From contig CANMKA010000002.1 of assembly GCA_947498355.1 (NCBI GenBank), forward strand, positions 62,001 to 126,000: 64,000 nucleotides of DNA, in the 5' to 3' direction. The translations under genes and the position numbers were made by a program. This document shows, piece by piece, positions 27,262 to 35,352 of this stretch. The notes beneath the pieces were generated by a model. The model was given only the letters and a program-made list of their open reading frames with translations. It had not been told where the DNA came from and ran no database searches. Source of the stretch: an uncultured Paraglaciecola sp. GTDB taxonomy: Bacteria; Pseudomonadota; Gammaproteobacteria; Enterobacterales; Alteromonadaceae. Numbering within the stretch: position 1 is the stretch's first letter; every line of letters starts with the position of its first letter.

Positions 27262-27615
27262 ATGAGCGACATTGGTATCAGAAAGAGTGATAAACCTTTT
27301 GTTGATCCCGCAAATTTCCCCCGTGGATTTAGAAAATCAGGGGACTTTAGTATCGCAGAGTCAGATTTATTGACTACCTATGGTGCAACGCTACTAGGTT
27401 TAGAAATGAATGAACTGCAGCCTGTGAGTGAACAAGAACAGCAGTTTGTTGCTTTTATTGCTGAACAGGGTGAAGGGCAAAATCAGATTCAAAAGGCTTG
27501 GGCTAAATATATTAAGCTGGCACGCAAAAAGCGAAATTTCTATACGCTTTATAGTTCTAGTTTTAAATCTGATGATAGCGAGGTTTATGATTCAGATGAA
27601 GAAACTGAGCTTTAG
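27262..27615 (+). CDS. maoP: Macrodomain Ori organization protein MaoP (DUF413)
   Basis: MaoP in E. coli acts with the maoS site to organise the Ori macrodomain. The 117-residue product contains the family core FPRGFRKSGDFSIAESDLLTTYG and VSEQEQQFVAF ... AWAKYIKLARKKRNFYTLYSS, and ends in an acidic tail (SDDSEVYDSDEETEL) as in E. coli. The frame is open from 27229, but the ATG at 27262 follows a GGAG site and fits the family N-terminus. A terminator follows at 27687. Confidence 0.88.
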   Translation: MSDIGIRKSDKPFVDPANFPRGFRKSGDFSIAESDLLTTYGATLLGLEMNELQPVSEQEQQFVAFIAEQGEGQNQIQKAWAKYIKLARKKRNFYTLYSSSFKSDDSEVYDSDEETEL

Positions 27616-27686
27616 AGGATAAAGTAAAGATATTTATACAGATTAATGGTACTAGGTGTTGATATCTAGCGTTTTGATTACTCAAT

Positions 27687-27722
27687 AAAAAAGCCTGCAA
27701 AACTTAGTTTTGCAGGCTTTTT
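27687..27722. terminator. Bidirectional terminator between maoP and the PEP-CTERM gene
   Basis: A long stem (AAGCCTGCAAAA / TTTTGCAGGCTT) with a 5-base loop, flanked by A- and T-runs, serves convergent maoP and the PEP-CTERM gene. Confidence 0.85.
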
Positions 27723-27755
27723 AGTAATAAGAGGCAAGCCTCTATTGATTTCGTA

Positions 27756-28292
27756 TTAGCTGTTACGGCGTCTACGCATAAACATTAATGCTGCCACAAG
27801 TGGGAACAAAGCCAGTGTCGCAGGTGCTGGAACTGAAACAGAAACCTGCAAGTCGCTACCTTCGATAATGTCGCCAAACCCATCTTCAGCTAGGACTGAC
27901 GCCAACTCAAGGCCAGCGCTAACCGAGTCAGCTAGAGCATTGAATGTAATTTCGCCCAGCTTAAATGATGTGCCAAGAAAATCAGTGTAATCTGGCGCGA
28001 ATTCAACCGTTAAAAACACTGAGTTGCCTATAAGATCGTCTAGGTCAAAAAAGCTATTGTCGAATACATTGTCGGTCACTAAAAAGCTACCCAGATTATA
28101 CTCGAGCTCAGCATCGTTAAAGGTGTATTCAGCATCTAAAAACTCTATGGCTGGATTGATGTCGTTAACAAACACCTCAACAGTTACTAGGTCGCCAGTG
28201 TTGTAATCACTTTGGTCGCTTGTAAAGCTTAGAAGTGATGCGTTGGCGCTTAGTGCAAACGCCATTGAAAATATAAGTGCGATAAACTTCAT
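27756..28292 (-). CDS. PEP-CTERM-sorted protein with a cohesin-like domain
   Basis: The 178-residue protein has a Sec signal peptide (cleavage near ANA-S, residue 18), a beta-rich domain of about 125 residues, and a C-terminal sorting signal VPAPATLALFPLVAALMFMRRRRNS (a VPAP variant of the PEP motif, one membrane helix, Arg cluster), the exosortase recognition form. The middle domain (SDQSDYNTGDLVTVEVFVND ... FNDAELEYN ... KLGEITFNAL) follows the cohesin pattern that binds dockerins. The upstream gene, 14 bases away on the same strand, ends in a dockerin. I infer that this protein anchors its neighbour at the cell surface. Confidence 0.8.
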   Translation of the reverse strand: MKFIALIFSMAFALSANASLLSFTSDQSDYNTGDLVTVEVFVNDINPAIEFLDAEYTFNDAELEYNLGSFLVTDNVFDNSFFDLDDLIGNSVFLTVEFAPDYTDFLGTSFKLGEITFNALADSVSAGLELASVLAEDGFGDIIEGSDLQVSVSVPAPATLALFPLVAALMFMRRRRNS

Positions 28293-28306
28293 AGTAGTTT
28301 CCTCTA

Positions 28307-31300
28307 TTATTCGCTAGCACAACGTGAACGTGTGCATAATTTAGTTAAGCCTCTTAAGTCTCGTGATGAAACTGTGCCGTCTTTGTTAAAATCGTACGCT
28401 AAGTCGCTGATCCCTTCACCGCTTACTGCGGCTCTGAAAGCACGTACATCGTTACTGTCTACGTCACCGTCAGCGTCAAAGTCGCCTAGTATTGCTGCTG
28501 CGGTCACTTCAATCATAACACTGGCTTCTTCGGTCTTGCCATTACTGTCAGTTGCAACAGCTTTAAGAGTATGTGTTCCTTGGCTTAAACCTAATAACTC
28601 GGCTGCATTTTCTGCAGTACCCCAAACAAACGGTGCTTCTAATTGCTCGCGCACTAGGCTGTCGTTTAAGTATAACTCAACACTGACTATGCTTGCATCA
28701 TCAGAAGACGCCGCTGCATCTACCGCTACGGATAGCTCAGTATAACCTTCAGCTAGTTCGATTTCCGATTCAGAAAAGGCAACTGTTGGTCCTGGTAATG
28801 GGTTAACAATCAATGTCATGAAGGTTTCGCTCTCTAAACCTTCGCTATCACGAGCAACGGCTCTGAAGGTATGAGTACCTACGCCAAGTGGGTTCGGATT
28901 AGGCTCATGTCTGTCTAACCAGCCCATGGCACCTAACTCGTATGGTGCGAAACTATGACCAAAGTTCCAAGGAGCACGAGTATCAACACGCACTAGCTCA
29001 CCGTTTCTGTACAGTGTGACTGAAACTACGGTGCGGCCTTCAACAGGTGAATCTGCCGGTAGAGTAACACCTAGTCTCTCGTAGCCTTCTGTTACTTCAA
29101 CTATTTCATTAGGGAATGAAACAGTGGGCGGCTCTGGTAAACCTCTTACGGTTAATAGCATAGTGGCCGTTGTTTGCTCACCAGCACTGTCTGTAGCAAC
29201 AGCTGTAAAGGTATGTACGCCTGCGCCCAGTGGATTAGGGTTAGGTTCGTGGGTGTCTAACCAGCCCAGTGCGCCTGTTTCGTGAGGCTGGAACGCATGT
29301 CCAAAATTAAAGGGTGCTCTTGTATCGGTGCGTACTTCTTCACCATTGATAAGCAAAGTTACAGACTCTATTGTACGGTCGGCTTCAGGAGAGCTTGCGT
29401 CAATGGTAAAGCCTAATCTGTCGTAGCCCACGTCTACTGTTACAGCAGGATTTGGGAAGCTAACAATAGGAGCACTTGACTGCACTGTTAGCGTCATAAA
29501 TGCGCTACCGGTTTCGCCTTCACTATCTGTTGCAACTGCTCTGAAGGTATGCGTTCCTGCAGGAAGTGGATTAGGGTTAGTCGAATGATCTTCTCTCCAA
29601 CCTAATGCGCCAGTTTCGTGTGGCCTAGAGCCATGACCAAACAAGTAAGGGTCTGAGTCATCAGTTCTGACGACTTCGCCGTTTAAGTAAAGCGTAACCG
29701 ATTGAATGGTACGACCTTCAACTGGGCTAGTTGCGGTTACACCAAGAGTCAACTGCTCAAAGCCTTCTGCGACTGTCATGCTTGATTGAGGGAAAGACAC
29801 TTGAGGAGCATTTGCTTCCGTCTCTAGGTCTAAATCTATGATTTGTAGATATAGAGGTTGAGTGGTTTGCAATGCACCTTCAGGGCGCTCCATTAGGTAG
29901 TAGTAAACTTTTCCGTCAGCAACATAAATTGTACCGTGGTCAAATCTTCTGCCCTCTGGGTCTGCACTGTATACACGCTCAAAGTTATTCGTTCCGCCTT
30001 TAGCGCGCTCTACGAAAGGTAAGCCGTTATTTAGGCCTATGATGTAAATATTTTCGCCAGCGGTATAAATTTCACTTGCGCCAGAGAAGTCAGTAGTAGT
30101 GATGAATTCAGTTGCACCTGCAGGTTTGTATGCATGGATCGATACGTCTTGGAATCTTTCAGGGCCTGCACTTGGATCACGGCTTCTTGTTCTGTCCGTC
30201 GAGCGTACTCGGCTGATAGTGTGAATGTCGCCTTTTGCCGTTACTGTCCAGTCAAAACTGCCTACTATGTGTACTGAGTTGGCTTCGGTGTGGCCTTCAA
30301 TGAAGTCGCCTGGCTCATATACCTTGATTTCGTCAGAGTTTACTAGTGGAGTTCTGCTGAGTGGTTCATCTCTATGGTTTTTCCAGTCACCGTTACCTTG
30401 AGGGTGATCTGAGTACGCATAATACACGCCATTTTGGTACTGGTATCTATCAGTGTTGATACTAGAACGTTGTTGGAAACCAATACGCAATTTACCATTT
30501 AGGTACTTCATGTTGCCATATAAGCCCCAGTTGTAGGGATTGCCCTTTGATCTTTGGTTGTTCTCATTGAACTTAGTAAAACGCGACCATTTTTGTGCAA
30601 CTGCATCGTAACTATTAAAAATATACGCACCGTTATTGTTGCCACCTAGGCGCATGTAAAGCAACAAGGTGCCGTCGTCAGTCGTGAAAAACTGCGGGTA
30701 AGTTAAGCGTGCAAAGTTTCCTCTGTCAGCCAAATTACCCGTCATAGTTAGGTGTTTATAATCGTCTGGGCCTTGACTAACAGCGCTAGTATCTTTGACG
30801 AATTTATCTAACGTGAACTCTTCGTCAGGTAAATCTGCGGCACCCGCGATACTGAATGAGTAGCGGAAAAAATCATCTTTAAAAACACCACCGTGGTTAG
30901 TATCGTCATACGCATGCATGTCGTAAACCATGTGGATGGTGCCATTAATTGGGCTTACGGCTAAGCCGATTGTATTGTGGGACTCACCAACCAGTGGATT
31001 ACCTCTAAAGCCTGTATGGCGATGAGGGAATTCTATGGTTTTAACCGAGCCTGTTGTCGTGTTGTAACGCGACAACATAACGTGGCGGTCTTGCTTACCG
31101 CCACGGTACCAAGTCATAAATACATAGTTTTTGTAGGGTTTAACGGCATCACCGTGGGCAGAAATATTGCGACCGAAGAAGAAGTCGTAGGTTTCTGCTT
31201 CTTCGTTTGGCGTCCCGACATTTCCAAAATTCAAGTCGGCACCGTTAAAGTGTAAACCTTTGTCAGCAATTTTGACCTCGGTTTCTAGGGTAACACCTGC

Positions 31301-31387
31301 ATTTGCATAGTTTGCCGAAAAGCCGAGTGTCGACGTAACGACTACTAAATACTTCAGCAGTGTTTTGCTCTTGTTAGTTATATTCAT
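28307..31387 (-). CDS. Secreted BNR-4 polysaccharide lyase-like protein with Ig-like repeats and dockerin
   Basis: The 1026-residue exoprotein has a signal peptide (to about residue 31). A BNR_4-type beta-propeller (about 35-525) follows, with [20 protein letters not shown] and [13 protein letters not shown], histidine-bearing segments like those of ulvan lyases PL24/PL25. Then come three closely similar repeats of about 112 residues plus one diverged copy (about 530-965), each starting (A/P)P.VSFP and containing [16 protein letters not shown]-terminal dockerin (966-1026) has two calcium loops, [13 protein letters not shown] and [13 protein letters not shown], ending CTRSRC. The lyase call is by fold resemblance; substrate is unproven. 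It is co-transcribed with the cohesin/PEP-CTERM gene. Confidence 0.75.
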   Translation of the reverse strand: MNITNKSKTLLKYLVVVTSTLGFSANYANAGVTLETEVKIADKGLHFNGADLNFGNVGTPNEEAETYDFFFGRNISAHGDAVKPYKNYVFMTWYRGGKQDRHVMLSRYNTTTGSVKTIEFPHRHTGFRGNPLVGESHNTIGLAVSPINGTIHMVYDMHAYDDTNHGGVFKDDFFRYSFSIAGAADLPDEEFTLDKFVKDTSAVSQGPDDYKHLTMTGNLADRGNFARLTYPQFFTTDDGTLLLYMRLGGNNNGAYIFNSYDAVAQKWSRFTKFNENNQRSKGNPYNWGLYGNMKYLNGKLRIGFQQRSSINTDRYQYQNGVYYAYSDHPQGNGDWKNHRDEPLSRTPLVNSDEIKVYEPGDFIEGHTEANSVHIVGSFDWTVTAKGDIHTISRVRSTDRTRSRDPSAGPERFQDVSIHAYKPAGATEFITTTDFSGASEIYTAGENIYIIGLNNGLPFVERAKGGTNNFERVYSADPEGRRFDHGTIYVADGKVYYYLMERPEGALQTTQPLYLQIIDLDLETEANAPQVSFPQSSMTVAEGFEQLTLGVTATSPVEGRTIQSVTLYLNGEVVRTDDSDPYLFGHGSRPHETGALGWREDHSTNPNPLPAGTHTFRAVATDSEGETGSAFMTLTVQSSAPIVSFPNPAVTVDVGYDRLGFTIDASSPEADRTIESVTLLINGEEVRTDTRAPFNFGHAFQPHETGALGWLDTHEPNPNPLGAGVHTFTAVATDSAGEQTTATMLLTVRGLPEPPTVSFPNEIVEVTEGYERLGVTLPADSPVEGRTVVSVTLYRNGELVRVDTRAPWNFGHSFAPYELGAMGWLDRHEPNPNPLGVGTHTFRAVARDSEGLESETFMTLIVNPLPGPTVAFSESEIELAEGYTELSVAVDAAASSDDASIVSVELYLNDSLVREQLEAPFVWGTAENAAELLGLSQGTHTLKAVATDSNGKTEEASVMIEVTAAAILGDFDADGDVDSNDVRAFRAAVSGEGISDLAYDFNKDGTVSSRDLRGLTKLCTRSRCASE
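28493..29800 (-). repeat. Tandem ~340-bp coding repeats in the dockerin protein
   Basis: Four tandem units encode Ig/cadherin-like modules. Units 1-3 share SVTL.NGE.VR.D...P and LGA.GW...HEPNPNPL; unit 4 is shorter and diverged. The copies are similar enough at the protein level to allow recombination, but different enough to show old duplication. Confidence 0.75.
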
Positions 31388-32102
31388 TATTGACGTTGAC
31401 CTTTATTGTTGATTATTGACTTTATACTCAGTTTAAAGGGCTCAATAGTCCTTATGAGTGCGACGTTCAACAAGTTGATTAAGGTAACTAACAGGACGTT
31501 ATATAAACAAAATTTCTCATTTAGCTTTTTATTATTATTTTTGACTAACTGATTTACTTTGTTCAATTACTACTAAATCGTTGGTTGAATATACCCTCTG
31601 GTCATTAACTGCCAAGGGATCCGCAATCCTTTAAATAAAGCGTTTGTTAAAATCCGTAACAACTTTAACATTAAGGGAGCTAAAACGCATCAAAAATGTC
31701 ACATCCATTCATTGTGAATCATAAATTCTCACAAGGTCATGATTTTTTTGTAAATTTAGCGTTAATTTAGGAGTTTTGAGTTTAAATTAGGTGTAGCTAT
31801 GGGTTTTTTACCTTAAATGATTGAATTTGATTATTTGTAGAAAAGGCCATATTTAAGCGCAATATGACGAAATGTTATGGGGGTGAGATATAAGTTCAAC
31901 CAAGAATTTTACATTATTTACAAATGGCGGAGCCTATCATTACCTAACAAAGGGCAGACAAAGGGCAAAATAAACGACAGAGCAAGTGGGCGGAACAAGG
32001 GATAAATGGAATGGGCAGGAATGTAAAGTAACTAGGGGGAGTTACAGTCTAGAGTCGTATCTTGACTGCAACTTCCTTAGTAAAATTGATTAGGGTTTTC
32101 GT
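31388..32102. other. Long non-coding stretch upstream of the dockerin gene
   Basis: These 715 bases are AT-rich and hold the promoter of the dockerin/cohesin operon. A purine-rich tract with repeated AAAGGGCA (about 31949-31970) is notable. No ORF longer than chance, no tRNA and no palindrome stands out. Confidence 0.5.
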
Positions 32103-33728
32103 TTACCAAGATCCATACATAGGATTAGGCAACAAGAATAGGGTTTTGCCGAGCTTAGGCAGTAATGCATCTATATCAGCGTGTTCTTGGGTGATACCCG
32201 TGAAATCTTCAATGTTATCGCCAACTTCTAACCAAATCGTATGGGGTTGTTGCCAAGACCCTTTGTCGTCGCCTGTGAGTTGTAAACAATTTGCCTGACC
32301 CGCTTGCACTTGCTGACGGCGTAAATCTTTGTCGTTAATGATCTTTACATCATCTATTGCGGCTTTATCCAAAGGCGAACGCCCAATTAAGCAGGTATTC
32401 TCTGGGCTTAGGGGAAGGCCAAGCGCGACCAAATTATTCCAAGTGTGAGCGTCGAGTGACTTTTCACGGTTAGTAATTAGTGCAATTTTACCGCCTCGTT
32501 CGTATACCTCTTGAATAAACGCTTTTGCTCCAGGAACTAGATCAGCACGCTCGCTCACTACCCAAGCATTCCAACTTTCTGGCGAAAAGCTTTGGCCTAA
32601 CGCTTCAATATTTTCTTGATAGGGGGCGTTGTCCAACACAGTTTCGTCTACATCCATCACGACGACCCAATTCGAATGGGGGGCTGGAGTGCTATCTAAC
32701 GCAACGACTGCCTGCTGGTATACCCCAGACGTTAAGGCTTGATATTCTTTACTGCTAGTTTGCCACTTTACGGCGTTTGATAAACCTTTGGGCTGAGTAA
32801 ACAGCGCGGCACTAATTGCACAATGGTCGCTCAGCATGGCGTCTTCATTCATATCTGGGTAATTAAACACTTCAATTGAATCAGCAACGTTTTGGCCATG
32901 CATACCACCCACTACTATATGATCTATGGGCGCTGGGTACCTTGGATGACAACCAATAATGCTCTGGGTTGCAATGTGCGTTGTACGGCTTTCATCAATT
33001 AGCATTCGGGTTAGGCGATTATAGGGGGCAGATATTCTATGGTTAAAATCGCCAAGTACCGCATAAGGACGTTTAGAGATCTCACGTTGCGCAATCCAGT
33101 CGTCGAGAATTGGGGCTTGCTTGGCGTAGGTCTGGCAAGCATCTGAATCACTCTTTAAATAGTCGTCAACAAAACAACCGCTTTTCATGTGTACATTAAG
33201 TATGTCTGTAGGGCCAAGAGGAGAGTCGATAGTGATACTCAGCCCGTAGCGTAAGCCTGTAGAATCTAACCCGAGGGCTTTAAGGTTATCGATGGCTAGC
33301 AGCGGAATAGACTTTTTGACCACAAATCCTACTTTTTGCTGAGTAGAGGTAAATCCACTTCCACGGCATTCATAAGCGGGACTATCCGGTCGGTCAGATA
33401 TCACAAATTGCCATTCATCTGAAGGGAAAAGCAATTGTAGTGCTTCGACTGATGCAACTTCTTGAACGGCAACAATGTCTGCATCTAATTTTGCAGCATA
33501 GGCTTTTAATTGATTGATTTCTTGTGCTGTTCTTGGTTTACAGCCAGTGTCGCTAGGATACGCAAGGTGTTCAATGTTCCAAGTCGCTAGCTTGAGGGGC
33601 TGTATAGCATCCAACGCATGTGTCGTTTTTACTGCCTGACTGCTGGTACTATTTTTTGAAGCACTAGAAACACAGCCCAAGCTTAAGATACTTAAAGACG
33701 CTAAGGTTAAAAGTTTAAGGGTTTTCAT
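32103..33728 (-). CDS. Lipoprotein fusion of EEP nuclease and class-C-like HAD acid phosphatase
   Basis: The 541-residue protein has a lipoprotein signal (ILSLGC, residue 19). An endonuclease/exonuclease/phosphatase domain (about 48-312) shows ATWNIEHL, VAVQEV, NVHMKSG, LGDFNHR and SDHCAI. A HAD domain (about 320-541) shows VVVMDVDETVLDN (nucleophile DxDxT), ALITNRE and the lysine of SPLDKAAIDD, like e(P4)-type acid phosphatases/5'-nucleotidases. One polypeptide may therefore cut extracellular nucleic acid and strip phosphate from the products, which I infer from the domain order. It is monocistronic with no signal for phosphate control that I can see. Confidence 0.85.
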   Translation of the reverse strand: MKTLKLLTLASLSILSLGCVSSASKNSTSSQAVKTTHALDAIQPLKLATWNIEHLAYPSDTGCKPRTAQEINQLKAYAAKLDADIVAVQEVASVEALQLLFPSDEWQFVISDRPDSPAYECRGSGFTSTQQKVGFVVKKSIPLLAIDNLKALGLDSTGLRYGLSITIDSPLGPTDILNVHMKSGCFVDDYLKSDSDACQTYAKQAPILDDWIAQREISKRPYAVLGDFNHRISAPYNRLTRMLIDESRTTHIATQSIIGCHPRYPAPIDHIVVGGMHGQNVADSIEVFNYPDMNEDAMLSDHCAISAALFTQPKGLSNAVKWQTSSKEYQALTSGVYQQAVVALDSTPAPHSNWVVVMDVDETVLDNAPYQENIEALGQSFSPESWNAWVVSERADLVPGAKAFIQEVYERGGKIALITNREKSLDAHTWNNLVALGLPLSPENTCLIGRSPLDKAAIDDVKIINDKDLRRQQVQAGQANCLQLTGDDKGSWQQPHTIWLEVGDNIEDFTGITQEHADIDALLPKLGKTLFLLPNPMYGSW

Positions 33729-33827
33729 GTTGTAAATAACCTAAAAGGAAGTTTAGTAATGCATTAAAGTCAGACTAAAGTAGCACTGTTTGGGGGGCGC
33801 AATAAAGCATTATTATTGACCTTTTGG

Positions 33828-34910
33828 TCAGTTTTTATTTGATGTAATAGGGAAAATACTTTGATTGGTAACAATTTGGCAGTTAAGAATGTCTTGTTCC
33901 CAGTCTTGATGTACCTCTAGAGCAATAATTTCCATTCGGCTCTCAAAGCAATCGTCTAGTTCTGTGACGGTTAATGTGTCATCAACTAAATTATAGCCGA
34001 ATATCCCTTCGTCGGTAATTAACACGGCTTTTAAGCGCTCAACACTTAGTTTGCTTAGCCACCCAAACACTAATTTTTTACTAAATATTTTGTCGGGAGA
34101 GAAGCGCCAACCAAGACTCTTAAATCCTTCGCCGCTGTTTTCGACGGCAAGCACACCCCTTGTAGGTAAGGGCAGTTCATTCACATTGGGCTGATTTTTA
34201 GGTGTGTGTGCATGAGACTTAACAGGCGAAAGTTGCTGAGCCATATGTGACGGCCCTTTTAATATACTAGGGTCAAGCTTACCTTGTTGAGTAAAGAGTA
34301 TGCTCAGATCTTTGTTAGCCCGTTTGTCTAAGTAGTCAATCATTTGCGCTTTTTCACTACTGCCGTAAAGGTCTTGCTTATTGCCTACTACTACGTCTGC
34401 GATATCAATTTGTTGGTTAAAGGTATCGTGATTGGTATAGCGTGGATCTTTGAGCTTTCTTGGATCAAGTAAAGTAACGGTTTTTTGAATATCGAGCACG
34501 TCTCTGTAGTGTGGAGCGAGTAGCACTTCTAATACTTCTTTTGGATGCCCCAAGCCCGTGGGTTCAATTAACAACCTATGAGGTCGAGCTTTTGCCAATA
34601 ATTGATTAAGAGCAATTTGCATAGGTAAACCCGCAGCACAACACATACAGCCGCCCGGGACCTCACGTACGTATACCCCTTGAGTGTTGTCACTGTTGCC
34701 AGTCAGCAATTGACCGTCAATGCCGATTTCTCCAAACTCGTTAACTAACACTGCCCAGCGTTCATTCTTAGGCTTAGTAGCTAACAACGACAAGACCGCA
34801 CTGGTTTTACCCACCCCTAAAAAGCCGCTAATGATATTAGTAGGGATCCCTTTTAATAATGCTTTGTCTGACGTTTTAGAGGTGTTCACTTTATTTATTT
34901 TCCACAACAT
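33828..34910 (-). CDS. COG0523 (CobW/ZNG1-type) GTPase, zinc metallochaperone-like
   Basis: This G3E-family GTPase (360 residues) has Walker A ([11 protein letters not shown]), the metal-binding CxCC motif in [13 protein letters not shown], the E-x-TGLGHP segment ([11 protein letters not shown]) and the NKQD specificity motif, with a CobW C-terminal domain and a His-containing linker (SHAHTPKN). Members linked to Zur supply zinc to clients during starvation. The ATG at 34908-34910 overlaps the SEC-C gene; a GTG at 34889 just after that gene's stop is an alternative start. The neighbourhood strongly supports a zinc role. Confidence 0.85.
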   Translation of the reverse strand: MLWKINKVNTSKTSDKALLKGIPTNIISGFLGVGKTSAVLSLLATKPKNERWAVLVNEFGEIGIDGQLLTGNSDNTQGVYVREVPGGCMCCAAGLPMQIALNQLLAKARPHRLLIEPTGLGHPKEVLEVLLAPHYRDVLDIQKTVTLLDPRKLKDPRYTNHDTFNQQIDIADVVVGNKQDLYGSSEKAQMIDYLDKRANKDLSILFTQQGKLDPSILKGPSHMAQQLSPVKSHAHTPKNQPNVNELPLPTRGVLAVENSGEGFKSLGWRFSPDKIFSKKLVFGWLSKLSVERLKAVLITDEGIFGYNLVDDTLTVTELDDCFESRMEIIALEVHQDWEQDILNCQIVTNQSIFPITSNKN

Positions 34911-35068
34911 TTCTTATATTTTTTCCCGTTGCCACATGGGCAGGGGTCGTTTCTACCTATTTTAGGCGCGTCACGCTTAATTTGAGTTGGCGCTGGGCAA
35001 CAGCTAGTGTTGGTGCAGCCACCCTCTGAGCTCGCAATGTTTTCGGTATTTTCTGGATTGTTTTGCAT
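34895..35068 (-). CDS. Small SEC-C motif protein
   Basis: From the ATG at 35066-35068 ([13 protein letters not shown]...) this encodes 57 residues. The C-terminal 22 residues, [20 protein letters not shown], are the SEC-C zinc-binding motif (CxCx8CC) found at the end of SecA. A second Cys-rich segment ([12 protein letters not shown]) precedes it. It overlaps or abuts the COG0523 GTPase gene. It may be a zinc-binding partner or client of that GTPase; the role is inferred. Confidence 0.75.
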   Translation of the reverse strand: MQNNPENTENIASSEGGCTNTSCCPAPTQIKRDAPKIGRNDPCPCGNGKKYKKCCGK

Positions 35069-35297
35069 GATCTGGGCCTCAATAATTATTTGTAAAGACA
35101 AATCATATCAGTTATCCGGCTGGCTATCTTGGCCTGCCACTCTTTTGTTTTATAAGCGTAATCTCTACATTCCAAGTCATCTTATACTTATTGCTATTCT
35201 GCGAGCCTTATCGAGTATCTGTGTAAGCCAATCTATGGTTGGTTCAAATCGGCATAGTTCAATTTAGGTAAACTACAATTAGCTTGTGCTGAATTTT

Positions 35298-35310
35298 GTT
35301 ATAATATAAC
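35298..35310. promoter_or_regulatory. Zur-box candidate 1
   Basis: GTTATAATATAAC is a perfect 13-bp palindrome identical in form to the core of gammaproteobacterial Zur operators. It lies about 45 bases upstream of the TonB receptor start. Confidence 0.75.
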
Positions 35311-35326
35311 ATAACTAAAACGAAAT

Positions 35327-35339
35327 GATATAATATCAC
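35327..35339. promoter_or_regulatory. Zur-box candidate 2
   Basis: TGATATAATATCA, a perfect 13-bp palindrome, lies 29 bases (centre to centre) from the first box and directly before the TonB receptor start. Paired Zur sites are consistent with tight repression. Confidence 0.65.
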
Positions 35340-35352
35340 ATTCTTGAGGTTA

